The notes under the pieces are model-generated. The model was not told the DNA's origin. It did no database searches and saw only the letters and a list, made by a program, of their open reading frames with translations. Both the position numbers and the translations under genes were made by a program. A stretch of 9,692 bases of DNA from Novosphingobium sp. (GTDB lineage Bacteria > Pseudomonadota > Alphaproteobacteria > Sphingomonadales > Sphingomonadaceae), in contig JAQVEQ010000108.1 in the NCBI GenBank assembly GCA_028697875.1, positions 1 through 9,692 of the forward strand, read 5' to 3'. Below are positions 7,089 through 9,692 of this stretch, piece by piece; positions within the stretch are counted from its first letter, which is position 1; every line of letters starts with the position of its first letter.

Positions 7089-7367
7089 ATGTCGCGGCGA
7101 TGGGGGAACGGGATGCTGGTGCGATTGAGCGACGAGGCGGCCTTCAAGCAGCTCGACCGCGAAGGGTTCTGCATTTTCGAAGGCACTTACGATCGCGCGA
7201 TGAATGGCGTCGGCACGGCCCTGGTCGAAGCGGACGGCGCGGTTCACGGGTTCAGCTGCTTCGCACCGGCGTTCCAGTTCGCGCTTGGGAAAATGCGCGC
7301 GGAAGTCGGGCCCCGGCTCGCGCTGATGGTCTCGCGTATCGCACCGGAAGTGCCTGTCATGCGATAA
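7089..7367 (+). pseudogene. C-terminal fragment of an IclR family transcriptional regulator (DNA-binding part absent)
   Basis: The 92-residue product matches only the last part of the IclR effector-binding domain: REGFCIFEGTYDRAMNGVGTALVEADGAVHGFSCFAPAFQF, then a helix GPRLALMVSRIA near the end. IclR proteins are normally about 250 residues, with a winged helix at the N-terminus and this region at about residues 170-250. The frame has a stop at 7062-7064, and no helix-turn-helix is encoded in the 89 bp after the GntR gene, so the N-terminal two-thirds are gone. Two ATGs are possible, 7089 (AAGGGG upstream) and 7113 (GGGGGAACGGG upstream). The reading frame itself is intact, so a short protein could still be made, but it could not bind DNA as an IclR protein does. 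The family assignment is from motif memory and is moderately secure. Confidence 0.62.
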
Positions 7368-7404
7368 TGCAATAATGCGGAATACAATTCTGCATTACAG
7401 AATC
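7364..7404. promoter_or_regulatory. Overlapping direct and inverted repeats, candidate operator of the dehydrogenase/CoA-transferase operon
   Basis: ATAATGC occurs at 7364-7370 and again at 7372-7378, eight bases apart. The second copy starts an inverted repeat, TAATGCGGAA (7373-7382) against TTCTGCATTA (7388-7397), nine of ten positions pairing. A second perfect inverted repeat, ATTCTG (7387-7392) and CAGAAT (7398-7403), overlaps it. The site lies between the IclR remnant stop and the GTG start at 7458 and is much richer in A and T than its surroundings. No T-run follows, so an operator/promoter role is likelier than a terminator. Confidence 0.45.
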
Positions 7405-7457
7405 TTGGCCGAGTTTGTACCGCGCTGTCCAGGCTCGGGCCACGACGGGAGGGGAGT

Positions 7458-8786
7458 GTGATCAAGACGGTAGGCGTTGTCGGTTCCGGTGCGCTGGCCG
7501 CCGCCATTGGCCGTCTCCATGCTGCCGAAAGCCTCCAGGATCTCGCACCGGCGGATATCGTGATCGAGGCGATCGTCGAGCAGCTCGAGCCGAAGCAGGC
7601 GCTGTTCGCGCAGCTGGAAGCCGTCGTTGCGAACGACGCGATCCTGGCGTCGAACACCTCGTCGCTCCCGGTCGCCGCGATTGCCGCCAGGTGCACGCAC
7701 CGTGAGCGCATCTGCGGGCTGCATTTCTTCAATCCGGTCCCGCTGATGAAACTGGTCGAAGTCATTGCCCAGCCCGCGACGGCCGACCATGTGCGCGATG
7801 CCGCGGCCGAATTTTCCAAGGCCATCGGCAAAGTGCCGGTAGTGGTGCGCGACGGGCCGGGCTTCCTGGTCAATCTCGGCGGGCGGGCCTTTTCGACCGA
7901 AGCGCTGCAAATCGTCCAGGAAGGCGTGGCGACAGTCGCCCAGGTCGATACGATCCTGCGGGACGGCGCTGGTTTCCGCATGGGGCCGTTCGAACTGATG
8001 GACCTGACCGGGATCGACGTGAACTATCCGGCGACCGCCTTCATCCACAAGGGCTACAATTACGACCCGCGCCTGCAGACGACGACGCTGCACGAATCGA
8101 TGGCGAATGCCGGGCGTTACGGCCGCAAGACGGGCCAGGGGTTCTACACTTACGTGGACGGGCAAATGCAGGTGGAGCGGCAAATGCCGGAGGCCCCCGC
8201 CGCGGACGGAGGGCTGGCGGTTCACTTGCCCGAAGATGCCGGTGAATTCGGCCAGTTGCGCGAACTGGGCATGCAAGTGGTGGAAAGCGGCGCGGATACC
8301 ATCGCGCTGATTGCCCCGGTGGGCGAGGATGCGGCGACCGCTTGCGTGCGGCTGAGGCTGGATCCGGCCAATACCGTCGCGATCGATTTCTCCGGCATCG
8401 ACCGCAAGCTGGTGACGCTGATGGCGCCGCTGGGCGGCACGCGCACCGGCGAAGTGGCCGGGTGGCTGCGCGGACGGGGCTTTGCCGTCCACGCGATCAA
8501 GGATTCGCCGGGGTTCGTGCTCCAGCGCATGCTGGCGATGATCGCCAACCTCGGGTGCGAGATGGCGCAGATCGGCGTCGGTTCGCCCAGGGACATCGAC
8601 ATGGCGATGCAGCTGGCGCTCAATTACCCTGCCGGGCCGCTGGAACTGGCCGACCGGATCGGCCCCCGGCGGGTGCTGGCCACGTTGCAGGCGATGCAGG
8701 ACATTACCGGCTGGGACCGCTACCGCCTGAGCCTGTGGCTGCGCCGCCGGGCGATGCTGGGCGTTTCGATATGGCAGGATGACTGA
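7458..8786 (+). CDS. 3-hydroxyacyl-CoA dehydrogenase, two-module PaaH-type, with an internal deletion in the NAD-binding fold
   Basis: Family enzymes oxidise L-3-hydroxyacyl-CoA to 3-ketoacyl-CoA with NAD+ in beta-oxidation and related pathways. The protein has 442 residues. The first strand and glycine loop are present (TVGVVGSGALAAAIG, 4-18), but residue 20 runs straight into HAAESLQDLAPADIVIEAIVEQLEPKQ, which family members reach only after a further 55-65 residues. The second Rossmann strand, with its NAD-selecting acidic residue, is therefore missing. The remainder is intact: Ser68 in NTSSLP, His89 and Glu101 in LHFFNPVPLMKLVEV, and Asn139 in GPGFLVNLGG. The first C-terminal module ends in GRYGRKTGQGFYTY (219-232), and the second module spans about 346-440 (KDSPGFVLQRMLAMIANLGCEMA). 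The start is GTG at 7458 after GGGAGGGGAG. It overlaps the next gene by one base. NAD-linked activity is doubtful; structural or acyl-CoA-binding roles cannot be excluded. Confidence 0.85.
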   Translation: MIKTVGVVGSGALAAAIGRLHAAESLQDLAPADIVIEAIVEQLEPKQALFAQLEAVVANDAILASNTSSLPVAAIAARCTHRERICGLHFFNPVPLMKLVEVIAQPATADHVRDAAAEFSKAIGKVPVVVRDGPGFLVNLGGRAFSTEALQIVQEGVATVAQVDTILRDGAGFRMGPFELMDLTGIDVNYPATAFIHKGYNYDPRLQTTTLHESMANAGRYGRKTGQGFYTYVDGQMQVERQMPEAPAADGGLAVHLPEDAGEFGQLRELGMQVVESGADTIALIAPVGEDAATACVRLRLDPANTVAIDFSGIDRKLVTLMAPLGGTRTGEVAGWLRGRGFAVHAIKDSPGFVLQRMLAMIANLGCEMAQIGVGSPRDIDMAMQLALNYPAGPLELADRIGPRRVLATLQAMQDITGWDRYRLSLWLRRRAMLGVSIWQDD

Positions 8787-9692
8787 TGTTCGATTTGCTG
8801 AACGGATTGCGCGTCGTGGAAGGTGCCGCGTTCATCGCCGCGCCGAGCTGCACGCTGATGCTGTCCCAGCTGGGCGCGGAAGTGATCCGTTTCGATCAGA
8901 TCGGCGGAGGCCCCGATGCCGGGCGCTGGCCGCTCTCGCCCGATGGGCACAGCCTCTATTGGGAGGGTCTCAACAAGGGCAAGAAGTCGGTCGCGATCGA
9001 TCTTGCCTCCCCTGAGGGGCGCGAACTGGCGCAACGGCTCGCGACGTCCGGCGACGGCCTGTTCGTGACCAACTTTCCCGTCGAAAGTTTCCTGTCCTAC
9101 GAGCGGCTTGCGGCGCTGCGGCCGGACCTGATCGCGCTGCGGGTCATGGGCTGGGCCGACGGCAAGCAGGCGGTCGACTATACGATCAATGCCGCGGCCG
9201 GCATTCCCATGCTGACCGGCCCGGCGGACGATCCGCGCCCGGTCAATCACGTCCTGCCGGCCTGGGACCTGGTGACCGGCGCTCAGGCGGCCGTTGCGCT
9301 GCTTGCCGCGCTGCGTGCGCGCGATGCGACCGGCGAAGGGCGCGATATCCGCCTGGCGCTGTCGGACGTGGCCGCGGCCACGCTGGGCAATCTCGGCATG
9401 ATCGCCGAAGTGGTGCTGAACGGGGCCGACCGGCCGCGTGCGGGCAACGATCTGTTCGGTTCGTTCGGCCGTGATTTCGCCACGCGGGACGGACGGCGGC
9501 TGATGATCGTGGCGATCACGCGCAAGCAGTGGATCGGCCTGATCGCACTGCTCGGACTGGCCGAGGCGGTGGCGGCGCTGGAGGCGCGGCTCGGCGTCTC
9601 GTTCACCGGGGACGAAGGCGCGCGCTTTACACATCGCGCGGCGCTGGTCCCCCTGTTCGCCGGGGCGATCGCGGAATGGACCGCTGCCGATC
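8786..9692 (+). CDS. mct: Class III CoA-transferase resembling 2-methylfumaryl-CoA isomerase (mesaconyl-CoA C1-C4 CoA transferase), C-terminus beyond the window
   Basis: The family moves CoA between carboxylates through an enzyme-bound aspartyl thioester. Mct does this within one molecule, turning 2-methylfumaryl-CoA (mesaconyl-C1-CoA) into 3-methylfumaryl-CoA (mesaconyl-C4-CoA). The first 302 of an expected 400 or so residues are present. Diagnostic stretches match what I recall of Chloroflexus Mct: LRVVEGAAFIAAP (8-20), AEVIRFDQIGGG (31-42), YWEGLNKGKKSVAIDL (58-73), DYTINAAAGIPMLTGP (131-146), NHVLPAWDLVTG (154-165), GMIAEVVLNGADRPRAGN (204-221) and FGSFGRDFAT (224-233). Asp161 in PAWD is the likely catalytic residue. 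The ATG at 8786 overlaps the dehydrogenase TGA by one base, so the two are probably translationally coupled. Other class III members, such as racemases and succinyl-CoA-dependent transferases, are the alternative, but the match over these blocks is much closer to Mct. The exact substrate in this organism is inferred. Confidence 0.78.
   Translation, partial: MFDLLNGLRVVEGAAFIAAPSCTLMLSQLGAEVIRFDQIGGGPDAGRWPLSPDGHSLYWEGLNKGKKSVAIDLASPEGRELAQRLATSGDGLFVTNFPVESFLSYERLAALRPDLIALRVMGWADGKQAVDYTINAAAGIPMLTGPADDPRPVNHVLPAWDLVTGAQAAVALLAALRARDATGEGRDIRLALSDVAAATLGNLGMIAEVVLNGADRPRAGNDLFGSFGRDFATRDGRRLMIVAITRKQWIGLIALLGLAEAVAALEARLGVSFTGDEGARFTHRAALVPLFAGAIAEWTAAD

Noticed and set aside
1..9692. CRISPR arrays, tRNA or rRNA genes, insertion sequences, phage genes
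   Set aside because: I saw no regularly spaced repeats, tRNA-like cloverleaf segments, transposase motifs or phage structural motifs on either strand.

Overview
The window looks like chromosomal DNA from a GC-rich alphaproteobacterium, most likely a sphingomonad (Sphingomonas, Novosphingobium, Sphingobium or Erythrobacter relatives). This rests on the high GC content, the codon use, a long STN-type TonB-dependent receptor with sphingomonad-like sequence character, and an adjacent FecI/FecR pair. The taxonomic call is inference; there is no rRNA or other marker gene here.

Left part (1-5469, all minus strand). Reading leftward, the order is a Cys-type glutathione peroxidase (4918-5469), a hairpin-containing gap, an ECF sigma factor of the FecI type (4204-4779), a FecR-type anti-sigma/signal transducer (3136 to about 4089 or 4179), and a TonB-dependent receptor with an N-terminal signalling STN domain (3052 leftward past base 1, so its C-terminus is missing). 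The last three form a complete cell-surface signalling unit. The receptor binds a ligand at the outer membrane, its STN domain contacts periplasmic FecR, and FecR controls the sigma factor, which would be expected to transcribe the receptor gene. The ligand cannot be read from the sequence.

Right part (about 5530-9692, plus strand). This is an acyl-CoA catabolism region with clear signs of decay. It holds a broken MaoC/FAS1-type acyl dehydratase (one frameshift, one internal stop, no recognisable N-terminal half), an intact GntR/FCD regulator, a headless IclR-family regulator that keeps only the end of its ligand-binding domain, and a two-module 3-hydroxyacyl-CoA dehydrogenase that lacks roughly 55-65 residues of its NAD-binding fold. 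A class III CoA-transferase follows and strongly resembles 2-methylfumaryl-CoA isomerase (mesaconyl-CoA C1-C4 CoA transferase, Mct); it runs off the right edge. The last two genes overlap by one base and are probably co-transcribed. Two palindromic clusters flank the IclR remnant and are candidate operators.

I see no wholly new multi-gene system. The most notable points are the Mct-like gene in a probable heterotroph, the run of three damaged genes around it, the dehydrogenase missing half of its cofactor fold, and a FecR gene whose best ribosome-binding site points to an ATA codon.
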